From assembly GCA_946221915.1 (NCBI GenBank), contig CAMIKG010000079.1, positions 1-19,180 of the forward strand: a DNA stretch of 19,180 nt, read 5' to 3'. This document shows, piece by piece, positions 1 to 7,444 of the stretch. The notes beneath the pieces are model-generated. The model did no database searches. It had not been told where the DNA came from and worked only from the letters and a program-made list of their open reading frames with translations. Source of the DNA: an uncultured Erwinia sp. GTDB taxonomy: Bacteria > Pseudomonadota > Gammaproteobacteria > Enterobacterales > Enterobacteriaceae. The number at the start of each line of letters is the position of its first letter. The stretch's first letter is position 1. The translations under genes and the position numbers were made by a program.

Positions 1-86
1 GGGTTGGGGAGGGGGAGCCAATGGCACTGTTCTGAGTTGTTGCTCCCCCATCCCAGCCTTCCCCCGCCTGGCGGGGGAAGGAGCCG
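1..86. repeat. G/C-rich palindromic repeat, left copy (partial at window edge)
   Basis: A G-rich arm near 5-17 is followed by a spacer containing GGCAC, a C-rich arm (about 42-54), and a 12-bp perfect inverted repeat CCTTCCCCCGCC (57-68) / GGCGGGGGAAGG (70-81) with a single base between the arms. The same order of parts (GGAGGGGGA, GGCAC, CCCCC-x-CCC-AGCC, then a C5GC/GCG5 hairpin and GGAGC) recurs at 19081-19166. Two copies bracketing the window suggest a dispersed intergenic repeat family of REP/BIME type; membership in a named family is not established. It lies just beyond the 3' end of aroP. Confidence 0.6.
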
Positions 87-113
87 TTCAGCGTTCTATT
101 GCAGAACGCTGAA
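87..113 (-). terminator. Hairpin just downstream of aroP
   Basis: A perfect 11-bp inverted repeat TTCAGCGTTCT / AGAACGCTGAA with a 5-base loop starts 9 bases after the aroP stop codon. There is no run of U after the stem in the aroP direction, so it is either a weak terminator or a 3'-end stabilising structure, possibly acting together with the G/C-rich palindrome beyond it. Confidence 0.55.
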
Positions 114-121
114 TCCTGATT

Positions 122-1477
122 TTAGGCCTGCTGCGCGCGATTCTTAATCGCGTAACCAACAGCCAGCACCACCAGCCAGACCGGGATCAGCCAGACGGAG
201 ATCGCCATACCCGGCGTCAGCGCCATAATCACCAGAATACCGGCCAGGAACACCAGACAGATCCAGTTACCCAGCGGATACAGCAGCGCCTTAAAGCGGG
301 TCGTGACACCCTGCTGGTCTTTCTTACGGCGGAACTTCAGGTGAGCCAGACTAATCATCGCCCAGTTAATCACCAGCGCCGAAACCACCAGCGACATCAG
401 CAGACCAAAGGCTTCGCCAGGCAGCAGATAGTTCACCAGCACGCAGATCGCCGTCGCCAGCGCCGAAACGCCAATCGCCACCACCGGTACGCCACGGGCA
501 TCGACTTTCAGCAGCGATTTCGGGCCATTGCCCTGCTTCGCCAGGCCGTACAGCATGCGGCTGTTACAGTACACGCAGCTGTTATACACCGACAGCGCAG
601 CCGTCAGGATCACCACGTTCAGCGCATTGGCCACCAGGCTGTCGCCGAGGTCGTGGAAAATCATCACAAACGGGCTGCCGCCTTCCACCACTTTAGTCCA
701 CGGATAGAGGGACAACAGCACCGCCAGCGAACCAATATAGAAAATCAGGATACGGTACAGTACCTGATTGGTGGCTTTTGGAATGCTTTGCTGCGGATTG
801 TCTGCTTCCGCTGCCGTGATGCCGACCAGTTCCAGGCCACCGAAGGAGAACATAATCACCGCCATCGCCATCACCAGCCCGGTGACGCCATTCGGGAAGA
901 AGCCGCCGATTTCCCAGATATTGCTGACTTTCGCCTCGGGGCCACCCGTACCGCTGAACAGCAACCAGCCGCCAAACAGGATCATGCCTACCACGGCCAC
1001 GACTTTAATAATCGCGAACCAGAACTCCATCTCGCCATAAACTTTGACGTTGGAGAGGTTAATGGCGTTAATCAGCAGGAAGAACACTGCCGCAGAGACC
1101 CAGGTCGGGATTTCCGGCCACCAGTACTGAATATAGATACCGACGGCAGTCAGCTCCGCCATCGCTACCAGCACATACAGCACCCAGTAGTTCCAGCCGG
1201 AAGCAAAACCAGCGAAGTTGCCCCAGTATTTATAGGCAAAGTGGCTAAAGGAACCGGCCACCGGCTCTTCCACCACCATTTCGCCCAGCTGGCGCATAAT
1301 CAGAAAAGCGATAAAACCGCCAATCGCATATCCCAGCAGTACTGCAGGACCCGCCATTTTGATCGTCTGCGCGATCCCCAGAAACAGGCCAGTACCGACA
1401 GCGCCACCTAATGCTATGAGTTGAATATGGCGGTTTTTAAGTCCGCGCTTCAGCTCATCGCCTTGCTGTTGTTCCAT
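122..1477 (-). CDS. aroP: Aromatic amino acid permease AroP
   Basis: Inner-membrane transporter of the amino acid-polyamine-organocation (APC) superfamily, importing Phe, Tyr and Trp by cation symport. The 451-residue product matches E. coli AroP nearly end to end: a cytoplasmic start containing GLKNRHIQLIALGGAVGTG, the TM1 signature GTGLFLG, then EEPVAGSFSHFAYKYWG and GGLELVGITAAEADNP, with about 12 hydrophobic segments. The ATG start is preceded by GAGG at 7-8 bases and gives the family's normal N-terminus. It is divergent from pdhR, as in E. coli. TyrR-type boxes in the upstream region suggest the usual repression by TyrR with aromatic amino acids. No truncation or frameshift is seen. General aromatic permease is favoured over PheP by overall resemblance. 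Confidence 0.96.
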   Translation of the reverse strand: MEQQQGDELKRGLKNRHIQLIALGGAVGTGLFLGIAQTIKMAGPAVLLGYAIGGFIAFLIMRQLGEMVVEEPVAGSFSHFAYKYWGNFAGFASGWNYWVLYVLVAMAELTAVGIYIQYWWPEIPTWVSAAVFFLLINAINLSNVKVYGEMEFWFAIIKVVAVVGMILFGGWLLFSGTGGPEAKVSNIWEIGGFFPNGVTGLVMAMAVIMFSFGGLELVGITAAEADNPQQSIPKATNQVLYRILIFYIGSLAVLLSLYPWTKVVEGGSPFVMIFHDLGDSLVANALNVVILTAALSVYNSCVYCNSRMLYGLAKQGNGPKSLLKVDARGVPVVAIGVSALATAICVLVNYLLPGEAFGLLMSLVVSALVINWAMISLAHLKFRRKKDQQGVTTRFKALLYPLGNWICLVFLAGILVIMALTPGMAISVWLIPVWLVVLAVGYAIKNRAQQA

Positions 1478-1536
1478 ATGAAAACCTCGTGATGTCGTTA
1501 TTCTTATTGGAGTCTTTCCATCGCTGTGCGACCAGC

Positions 1537-1577
1537 TGTAAATGAACTCTTACGGATAACGTATTGATTAGTTTACA
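1537..1577 (-). promoter_or_regulatory. Candidate pair of TyrR boxes upstream of aroP
   Basis: The TyrR consensus is TGTAAA-N6-TTTACA. Box 1 (1537-1554) reads TGTAAA-N6-CTTACG, a good match. Box 2 (1560-1577) reads CGTATT-N6-TTTACA, with only the right half well conserved. The boxes are 5 bases apart, a strong-plus-weak arrangement like that known for TyrR-regulated aroP in E. coli. I could not place the aroP -10/-35 with confidence. The rest of the divergent region, 1578-1913, shows no gene or clear structure that I would call. Confidence 0.6.
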
Positions 1578-1913
1578 GTGCCAGAAACCCAAAAATGGGT
1601 GTAATGCTTTCTGTGAAACCAGAATAGTGATAAGCGCTGGCCTTTGCACTCGCTTTCTCTTTTCGTGCGGCGGAGTGCATAAAAAAGCGCCACTCACCTG
1701 CGGTTTGTCTGACAGGGTTATCTGATATGAAAACAGCTAAAAGGCAAATAGCTTTCACTTATGATAAAGGGACGGAAATCTCACTAACTACGTGTAAGGT
1801 TTCGTAAAAGTTAGCACAGTTAACAACTATTCGCGGCACCAGGTGTCCTCTTTCCAGTGGTTTTTCAGCATTTTTAGAACGTGAGCCAGCCCCGGTTTCG
1901 GGCTTATGCCATA

Positions 1914-1942
1914 TAGACACAAGGTGAATACTTTGTTACTTT
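1914..1942 (+). promoter_or_regulatory. Candidate sigma-70 promoter of pdhR
   Basis: TAGACA (1914-1919; 5 of 6 to TTGACA), a 17-base spacer and TACTTT (1937-1942; a weak -10) would place the transcription start near 1949. That puts the PdhR operator about 10 bases downstream of the start, as described for the E. coli pdh promoter. A 7-bp inverted repeat, AAGGTGA (1921-1927) / TCACCTT (1947-1953), encloses the -10 region. Confidence 0.55.
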
Positions 1943-1957
1943 AGCGTCACCTTTTTG

Positions 1958-1976
1958 AAATTGGTATTACCAATTT
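1958..1976 (+). promoter_or_regulatory. PdhR operator
   Basis: AAATTGGTATTACCAATTT is a perfect 9-1-9 palindrome matching the known PdhR box (ATTGGTnnnACCAAT). It lies 30 bases before the pdhR start codon, so pdhR and the downstream pdh genes are expected to be autorepressed by PdhR and induced by pyruvate. Confidence 0.9.
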
Positions 1977-2006
1977 ACTCCGGGCAAATAGCAGAAGATA
2001 GGGAAG

Positions 2007-2771
2007 ATGGCCTACAGCAAGATTCGGCAACCAAAATTATCCGATGCAATCGAGCAACAGCTTGAGTCTCTGATTATGGAAGGGACCCTGCGTCCAGGAG
2101 AAAAACTGCTGCCCGAGCGCGAGCTTGCCAAACAGTTTGATGTCTCCCGTCCTTCTCTTCGTGAAGCTATCCAGCGCCTGGAAGCCAAAGGTTTGCTGCT
2201 GCGCCGTCAGGGCGGCGGTACATTTGTCCAGAAAAGTCTGTGGCAGAGCCTGAGCGACCCGCTGGTGCATCTGCTGGCCCAACATCCTGAATCTCAGTTT
2301 GATCTGCTGGAAACCCGTCATGCTCTTGAAGGCATCGCTGCATATTATGCGGCGCTGCGCGGCACTGACGAGGATTTAGAACGCATCCGTGATTGTCATC
2401 AGGTCATCCAGCAGGCGCAGGACAGCGGCGATTTAGACGCTGAGTCCAATGCGGTAATGCAGTATCAAATTGCTGTCACCGAAGCGGCGCATAATGTGGT
2501 GCTTTTACATCTTTTGCGCAGCATGGGGCCAATGCTGGAACAGAACGTCCGACAGAATTTCGAATTGCTCTACTTGCGCCGGGAGATGCTGGCAAAAGTG
2601 AGCGGTCACCGCGCCAGCATTTTCGAGGCGATTATGGCGCGTGAGCCGGAACAGGCTCGTGAAGCGTCACACCGTCACCTGGCGTTTATTGAGGAAATAT
2701 TGCTGGACAGAAGTCGGGAGCAAAGTCGTCGAGAGCGCTCCCTGCGACGTTTACAGCAACGTAAGGAATAA
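2007..2771 (+). CDS. pdhR: Pyruvate dehydrogenase complex transcriptional repressor PdhR
   Basis: FadR-subfamily GntR regulator of 254 residues, the same length as E. coli PdhR and nearly identical at the N-terminus (MAYSKIRQPKLSDAIEQQ). The winged helix is at about residues 7-75 (PGEKLLPERELAKQFDVSRP, then LREAIQRLEAKGLLLRRQGG). The C-terminal all-helical FCD ligand domain is at about residues 95-220, with the effector/metal-type histidines in ETRHALEG, VTEAAHN and the final EASHRHLAF motif. It represses the pdh operon, and pyruvate releases it. A perfect PdhR box sits in its own leader. It is the first gene of the pdhR-aceEF-lpdA operon. Its stop codon overlaps the left member of a 9-bp direct repeat that flanks an ERIC-like insertion. 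Confidence 0.97.
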   Translation: MAYSKIRQPKLSDAIEQQLESLIMEGTLRPGEKLLPERELAKQFDVSRPSLREAIQRLEAKGLLLRRQGGGTFVQKSLWQSLSDPLVHLLAQHPESQFDLLETRHALEGIAAYYAALRGTDEDLERIRDCHQVIQQAQDSGDLDAESNAVMQYQIAVTEAAHNVVLLHLLRSMGPMLEQNVRQNFELLYLRREMLAKVSGHRASIFEAIMAREPEQAREASHRHLAFIEEILLDRSREQSRRERSLRRLQQRKE

Positions 2772-2858
2772 CGCGTATACCCGTCATACTTCACGTCGCA
2801 GGTGCGTGGGCTTGTCGCCTTCCTGCAACTCGAATTATTTAGGGTAACCATAACGCGT
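2768..2858. repeat. Internally deleted ERIC-like element with 9-bp flanking direct repeats
   Basis: The termini match ERIC ends recalled from enterobacteria: ATACCCGTCATACTTC plus a GCAGG motif on the left, and CTGCAACTCGAATTATTTAG followed by GGTA on the right. They form an imperfect terminal inverted repeat. The central ERIC core, which gives the full element about 127 bp, is absent, leaving about 73 bp (2777-2849). The element is bracketed by identical 9-mers ATAACGCGT at 2768-2776 and 2850-2858, which look like a target-site duplication. It lies in the pdhR-aceE gap and would fold into a hairpin in operon mRNA. Confidence 0.72.
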
Positions 2859-2912
2859 CAACTATACCGGCGTTCCGCGACGGCAACGTTTACGAATAAC
2901 GGTATAAACGAC

Positions 2913-2960
2913 GAGCCTGTCTTTTTGTGTTTTGCCCGCAGAGCACAAAGCGACAGGCTC
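2913..2960 (+). promoter_or_regulatory. Long hairpin in the aceE leader
   Basis: GAGCCTGTC (2913-2921) pairs perfectly with GACAGGCTC (2952-2960). After a 2x2 internal loop, TTTGTG (2924-2929) pairs with CACAAA (2944-2949), leaving a 14-base loop. It ends 42 bases before the aceE start, upstream of the Shine-Dalgarno AAGGAA (2989-2994). It lacks a U-run, so a role in mRNA stability or processing is more likely than termination. Confidence 0.6.
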
Positions 2961-3002
2961 CAGACAATTCAACGTATTAGACACAGATAAGGAATACCCC
3001 CC

Positions 3003-5666
3003 ATGTCAGAACGTTTACATAATGACGTGGATCCGATTGAAACTCGCGACTGGCTACAGGCGATCGAATCGGTCATCCGTGAAGAAGGTGTTGAGCGCGC
3101 ACAGTATCTGATCGATCAGGTATTGAGCGAAGCACGCAAAGGCGGCGTAAAAGTCGCTGCAGGCGCTGGTGTAAGCAACTACATCAACTCCATTGCGGCT
3201 GAAGACGAACCGGAATACCCGGGTAACACCTCTCTGGAACGTCGTATCCGTTCCGCGATCCGCTGGAACGCCATCATGACGGTTCTGCGTGCATCGAAGA
3301 AAGATCTGGAGCTGGGCGGCCACATGTCCTCTTTCCAGTCTTCCGCCACTGTTTACGAAGTGTGCTTCAACCACTTCTTCCGTGCGCGTAATGACAAAGA
3401 TGGCGGCGATCTGGTTTACTTCCAGGGGCACATCTCTCCGGGCGTGTATGCCCGTGCATTCCTTGAAGGTCGCCTGACCGAAGATCAGATGAACAACTTC
3501 CGTCAGGAAGTTCACGGTAAAGGTCTCTCCTCTTACCCGCATCCAAAACTGATGCCTGACTTCTGGCAGTTCCCGACCGTTTCTATGGGCCTTGGCCCAC
3601 TGGGTGCGATTTATCAGGCGAAATTCCTCAAGTATCTTGAGCACCGCGGCCTGAAAGACACCTCTGCACAGACCGTTTACGCCTTCCTCGGCGACGGTGA
3701 AATGGATGAGCCAGAATCCAAAGGCGCGATCACCATCGCGACCCGTGAGAAGCTGGACAACCTGGTGTTCATCATCAACTGTAACCTGCAGCGTCTGGAC
3801 GGTCCGGTCACCGGTAACGGCAAAATCATCAACGAGCTGGAAGGCATCTTCGGTGGCGCCGGCTGGGAAGTGATCAAAGTGATCTGGGGCGGTCGCTGGG
3901 ACGAGCTGCTGCGTAAAGATACCAGCGGTAAACTGATTCAGCTGATGAACGAAACCGTTGACGGTGACTATCAGACCTTCAAATCCCGCGATGGCGCTTA
4001 CGTGCGTGAGCACTTCTTCGGTAAATATCCGGAGACCGCAGAGCTGGTGAAAGACTGGTCAGACGATGAGATTTGGGCGCTGAACCGTGGTGGTCACGAT
4101 CCGAAGAAAATCTACGCGGCACTGAAAAAAGCACAGGAAACCAAAGGCAAGCCAATTGTTATCCTGGCGCATACCATCAAAGGTTATGGTATGGGTGACA
4201 CCGCTGAAGGTAAAAACATCGCTCACCAGGTGAAGAAAATGAACATGGATGGCGTGCGCTATATCCGTGATCGTTTCAATGTGCCGGTTGACGATGCTGA
4301 TATCGAAAAACTGCCTTATGTGACCTTCGCTGAAGGTTCAGAAGAGCACACCTACCTGCATGGCCAGCGTCAGAAACTGGGTGGCTACCTGCCAACCCGT
4401 CAGGCGCAGTTCAGCGAGAAGCTGGAAATGCCTGCACTGGAAGATTTCCAGCCGCTGCTGGAAGAGCAGAACAAAGAGATCTCCACCACTATCGCCTTCG
4501 TGCGTGCCCTGAACGTGATGCTGAAGAACAAGTCGATCAAAGATCGTCTGGTGCCAATCATCGCTGACGAAGCACGTACCTTCGGTATGGAAGGTCTGTT
4601 CCGCCAGATCGGTATTTACAGCCCGAATGGCCAGCAGTACACCCCGCAGGACCGTGAGCAGGTTGCTTACTATAAAGAAGACGAGAAAGGTCAGATCCTG
4701 CAGGAAGGTATCAACGAACTGGGTGCAGGCGCATCCTGGCTGGCGGCGGCGACCTCTTACAGCACCAACAACCTGCCGATGATTCCGTTCTACATCTACT
4801 ACTCGATGTTCGGTTTCCAGCGTATCGGCGATCTGTGCTGGGCAGCAGGCGACCAGCAGGCGCGCGGCTTCCTGGTCGGCGGCACCTCCGGTCGTACTAC
4901 CCTGAACGGGGAAGGTCTGCAGCACGAAGATGGTCACAGCCACATTCAGTCGCTGACTATCCCGAACTGTATCTCTTACGATCCAGCTTATGCGTACGAA
5001 GTCGCGGTCATCATGCATGACGGTCTGGTGCGTATGTACGGTGAAGCACAAGAGAACGTGTACTACTACATCACCACGCTGAACGAAAACTACCACATGC
5101 CTGCGATGCCGCAGGGTGCGGAAGAGGGTATCCGTAAGGGTATCTACAAGCTGGAAACTGTCGAAGGCAGCAAAGGCAAAGTTCAGCTGCTGGGTTCAGG
5201 CTCTATCCTGCGTCACGTGCGTGAAGCGGCACAGATCCTGGCGAAAGACTACGGCGTCGGTTCTGACGTGTATAGCGTGACCTCGTTCACCGAACTGGCG
5301 CGTGATGGCCAGGATTGTGAGCGCTGGAACATGCTGCACCCAACCGAAGAAGCACGTGTGCCTTACATCGCACAGGTGATGAACGAAGCGCCAGCAGTGG
5401 CGTCAACCGACTACATGAAACTGTTCGCCGAGCAGGTTCGCAGCTACGTGCCTTCCAGCGACTATCGCGTACTGGGCACCGACGGTTTCGGCCGTTCTGA
5501 CAGCCGCGAAAATCTGCGTCACCACTTCGAAGTTGATGCATCTTACGTGGTTGTGGCGGCACTGGGCGAACTGGCTAAACGCGGTGAAATCGATAAGAAA
5601 GTGGTAGCGGAAGCGATCACCAAATTCAACATCGATGCCGATAAAGTTAACCCGCGTCTGGCATAA
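3003..5666 (+). CDS. aceE: Pyruvate dehydrogenase E1 component (homodimeric type)
   Basis: Thiamine-diphosphate-dependent E1 of the pyruvate dehydrogenase complex. It decarboxylates pyruvate and transfers the acetyl group to lipoyl groups of AceF in the cytoplasm. The 887 residues equal the E. coli length. The ThDP/Mg2+ motif GDGEMDE starts around residue 230 and continues to NCNLQRLDGPV. The active-site histidine is at residue 408 in GKNIAHQVKKM (His407 in E. coli numbering without Met). DEARTFGMEGLF and NELGAGASW mark the pyrimidine domain, where the conserved catalytic Glu lies. The ATG has Shine-Dalgarno AAGGAA at 8 bases. Only 13 bases separate its stop from the aceF start, so the two are co-transcribed. 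Confidence 0.98.
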   Translation: MSERLHNDVDPIETRDWLQAIESVIREEGVERAQYLIDQVLSEARKGGVKVAAGAGVSNYINSIAAEDEPEYPGNTSLERRIRSAIRWNAIMTVLRASKKDLELGGHMSSFQSSATVYEVCFNHFFRARNDKDGGDLVYFQGHISPGVYARAFLEGRLTEDQMNNFRQEVHGKGLSSYPHPKLMPDFWQFPTVSMGLGPLGAIYQAKFLKYLEHRGLKDTSAQTVYAFLGDGEMDEPESKGAITIATREKLDNLVFIINCNLQRLDGPVTGNGKIINELEGIFGGAGWEVIKVIWGGRWDELLRKDTSGKLIQLMNETVDGDYQTFKSRDGAYVREHFFGKYPETAELVKDWSDDEIWALNRGGHDPKKIYAALKKAQETKGKPIVILAHTIKGYGMGDTAEGKNIAHQVKKMNMDGVRYIRDRFNVPVDDADIEKLPYVTFAEGSEEHTYLHGQRQKLGGYLPTRQAQFSEKLEMPALEDFQPLLEEQNKEISTTIAFVRALNVMLKNKSIKDRLVPIIADEARTFGMEGLFRQIGIYSPNGQQYTPQDREQVAYYKEDEKGQILQEGINELGAGASWLAAATSYSTNNLPMIPFYIYYSMFGFQRIGDLCWAAGDQQARGFLVGGTSGRTTLNGEGLQHEDGHSHIQSLTIPNCISYDPAYAYEVAVIMHDGLVRMYGEAQENVYYYITTLNENYHMPAMPQGAEEGIRKGIYKLETVEGSKGKVQLLGSGSILRHVREAAQILAKDYGVGSDVYSVTSFTELARDGQDCERWNMLHPTEEARVPYIAQVMNEAPAVASTDYMKLFAEQVRSYVPSSDYRVLGTDGFGRSDSRENLRHHFEVDASYVVVAALGELAKRGEIDKKVVAEAITKFNIDADKVNPRLA

Positions 5667-5679
5667 GAGGTAAAGAGTA

Positions 5680-7287
5680 ATGGCTATCGAAATCAACGTA
5701 CCAGACATCGGTGCAGATGAAGTTGAAGTGACCGAAATTATGGTGAAAGTCGGCGACACTGTTGAAGTTGAACAGTCGCTGATCACCGTAGAAGGTGATA
5801 AAGCTTCAATGGAAGTCCCTTCGCCACAGGCTGGCGTCGTGAAAGAGATCAAAATTGCCGTGGGCGACACCGTCGCCACGGGCAAACTGATCATGATTTT
5901 CGATTCCGCCGACGGTGCAGCAGCAGCTGCACCTGCTCCGGCAGAAGAGAAAGCAGAAGCAGCGCCAGCTGCGGCGGCCGCTCCGGCAGCCAGCGCAGCG
6001 AAAGACGTCAACGTGCCGGACATCGGTGGTGATGAAGTTGAAGTCACCGAGATCATGGTCAAAGTTGGCGACACGGTGGAAGCAGAACAGTCCCTGATCA
6101 CCGTAGAAGGCGACAAAGCCTCTATGGAAGTGCCAGCGCCATTCGCTGGTACGGTAAAAGAGATCAAGATCAGCACCGGCGACAAAGTCAGCACTGGTTC
6201 CCTGATCATGGTGTTCGAAGTGGCGGGCGCAGCCCCGGCCGCGGCGGCGCCAGCAGCGAAACAGGAAGCTGCGGCTCCGGCTCCGGCCGCTGCACCCGCG
6301 CCTGCTAAGCAGGAAGCTGCGAAACCAGCCGCTGCGGCGGAAGGTAAGAGCGAGTTTGCTGAAAATGATGCGTACGTCCATGCGACCCCGGTTATTCGTC
6401 GTCTGGCACGTGAATTTGGCGTAAACCTGGCGAAAGTCAAAGGCACCGGCCGTAAAGGTCGTATCCTGAAAGAAGACGTTCAGGCTTACGTGAAAGACGC
6501 GGTGAAACGCGCTGAGTCTCCGGCTGCAGCCGGCGGCGGTCTGCCAGGCATGCTGCCATGGCCGAAAGTCGACTTCAGCAAGTTTGGTGAAATCGAAGAA
6601 GTGGAACTGGGCCGTATCCAGAAAATCTCTGGTGCTAACCTGAGCCGTAACTGGGTGATGATCCCGCACGTTACGCACTTCGATAAAGCGGATATCACCG
6701 ATCTGGAAGCGTTCCGTAAGCAGCAGAACGTCGAAGCTGAGAAGAAGAAACTGGATGTGAAAATCACCCCAGTGGTCTTCATCATGAAAGCAGTCGCCAG
6801 CGCGCTGGAGCAGATGCCACGCTTCAACAGTTCACTGTCTGAAGATGGTCAGAAGCTGACGCTGAAGAAATACATCAACATCGGTGTGGCGGTTGATACG
6901 CCAAACGGTCTGGTGGTTCCGGTATTCAAGGATGTGAATAAGAAAGGCATCGTTGAACTGTCGCGTGAACTGATGGCTGTGTCGAAGAAAGCACGTGATG
7001 GCAAGCTGACCGCCAGCGATATGCAGGGTGGCTGCTTCACTATCTCCAGCCTCGGCGGCCTGGGCACTACGGCGTTCGCACCTATCGTGAATGCGCCGGA
7101 AGTGGCAATTCTCGGTGTCTCCAAGTCCTCGATGGAACCGGTATGGAATGGTAAAGACTTTGCGCCGCGCCTGATGCTGCCACTGTCTCTCTCCTTCGAC
7201 CACCGTGTGATCGATGGCGCTGATGGTGCTCGCTTTATCACCATCGTTGGCAACACCCTGGCCGACATTCGTCGCCTGGTGATGTAA
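5680..7287 (+). CDS. aceF: Pyruvate dehydrogenase E2, dihydrolipoamide acetyltransferase (two lipoyl domains)
   Basis: Core subunit of the PDH complex, moving acetyl groups from E1 to CoA. Domains in order are: lipoyl domain 1 (about 2-78, lipoylated Lys41 in GDKASMEV), an Ala/Pro linker, lipoyl domain 2 (about 108-182, Lys146 in the same motif), a longer Ala/Pro linker, the peripheral subunit-binding domain (about 233-271, HATPVIRRLAREFGVNL), and the catalytic domain (about 300-535) with the active-site motif DHRVIDGADG (His508, Asp512). The length is 535 residues against 630 in E. coli, which has three lipoyl domains; here there are only two. The two lipoyl coding segments are very similar in DNA. 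A Shine-Dalgarno (GAGG) lies in the 13-base gap after aceE. Confidence 0.98.
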   Translation: MAIEINVPDIGADEVEVTEIMVKVGDTVEVEQSLITVEGDKASMEVPSPQAGVVKEIKIAVGDTVATGKLIMIFDSADGAAAAAPAPAEEKAEAAPAAAAAPAASAAKDVNVPDIGGDEVEVTEIMVKVGDTVEAEQSLITVEGDKASMEVPAPFAGTVKEIKISTGDKVSTGSLIMVFEVAGAAPAAAAPAAKQEAAAPAPAAAPAPAKQEAAKPAAAAEGKSEFAENDAYVHATPVIRRLAREFGVNLAKVKGTGRKGRILKEDVQAYVKDAVKRAESPAAAGGGLPGMLPWPKVDFSKFGEIEEVELGRIQKISGANLSRNWVMIPHVTHFDKADITDLEAFRKQQNVEAEKKKLDVKITPVVFIMKAVASALEQMPRFNSSLSEDGQKLTLKKYINIGVAVDTPNGLVVPVFKDVNKKGIVELSRELMAVSKKARDGKLTASDMQGGCFTISSLGGLGTTAFAPIVNAPEVAILGVSKSSMEPVWNGKDFAPRLMLPLSLSFDHRVIDGADGARFITIVGNTLADIRRLVM

Positions 7288-7292
7288 GACGA

Positions 7293-7320
7293 AACAAGGC
7301 CGGCAATCGCCGGCCTTGTT
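7293..7320 (+). terminator. Strong hairpin after aceF (attenuating terminator or processing site)
   Basis: AACAAGGCCGGC / GCCGGCCTTGTT forms a perfect 12-bp stem with a 4-base loop, 5 bases after the aceF stop. Only two U residues follow at the stem base, so termination is probably partial. It would separate aceEF from independently promoted lpdA expression. Confidence 0.65.
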
Positions 7321-7344
7321 ACAGAGATTCGTGGCACCATTGGT

Positions 7345-7372
7345 TTGCAGTTTATTAACAATTCTGTAAACT
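7345..7372 (+). promoter_or_regulatory. Candidate lpdA promoter with an embedded ArcA-type site
   Basis: TTGCAG (7345-7350), a 16-base spacer and TAAACT (7367-7372) resemble a sigma-70 promoter. The spacer starts with TTTATTAACA (7351-7360), whose complement TGTTAATAAA matches the ArcA consensus [A/T]GTTAATTA[A/T] at 9 of 10 positions. In E. coli, lpd has its own promoter that responds to ArcA, so anaerobic repression is a reasonable expectation. The assignment rests on motif matching only. Confidence 0.5.
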
Positions 7373-7444
7373 CTTGCCGTGCAAGCGTCCCGGTGGATGA
7401 TGGGCGTGACGTCTGACCCGCCGGAAATCAAACAAGAGGTCATG

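Noticed and set aside
341..1411. Long plus-strand open frame antisense to aroP (356 codons)
   Set aside because: His/Arg/Gln-rich translation typical of a shadow of a membrane protein gene; no Shine-Dalgarno or family resemblance; aroP is complete on the other strand.
1727..1807. 26-codon ORF in the aroP-pdhR gap
   Set aside because: No Shine-Dalgarno, no resemblance to a known leader peptide, and no structure around it.
5403..6446. Minus-strand Ala/Ser-rich open frame of 347 codons
   Set aside because: It is antisense to the aceE end and the repetitive Ala/Pro linkers and lipoyl domains of aceF; its repeats only mirror the lipoyl repeats.
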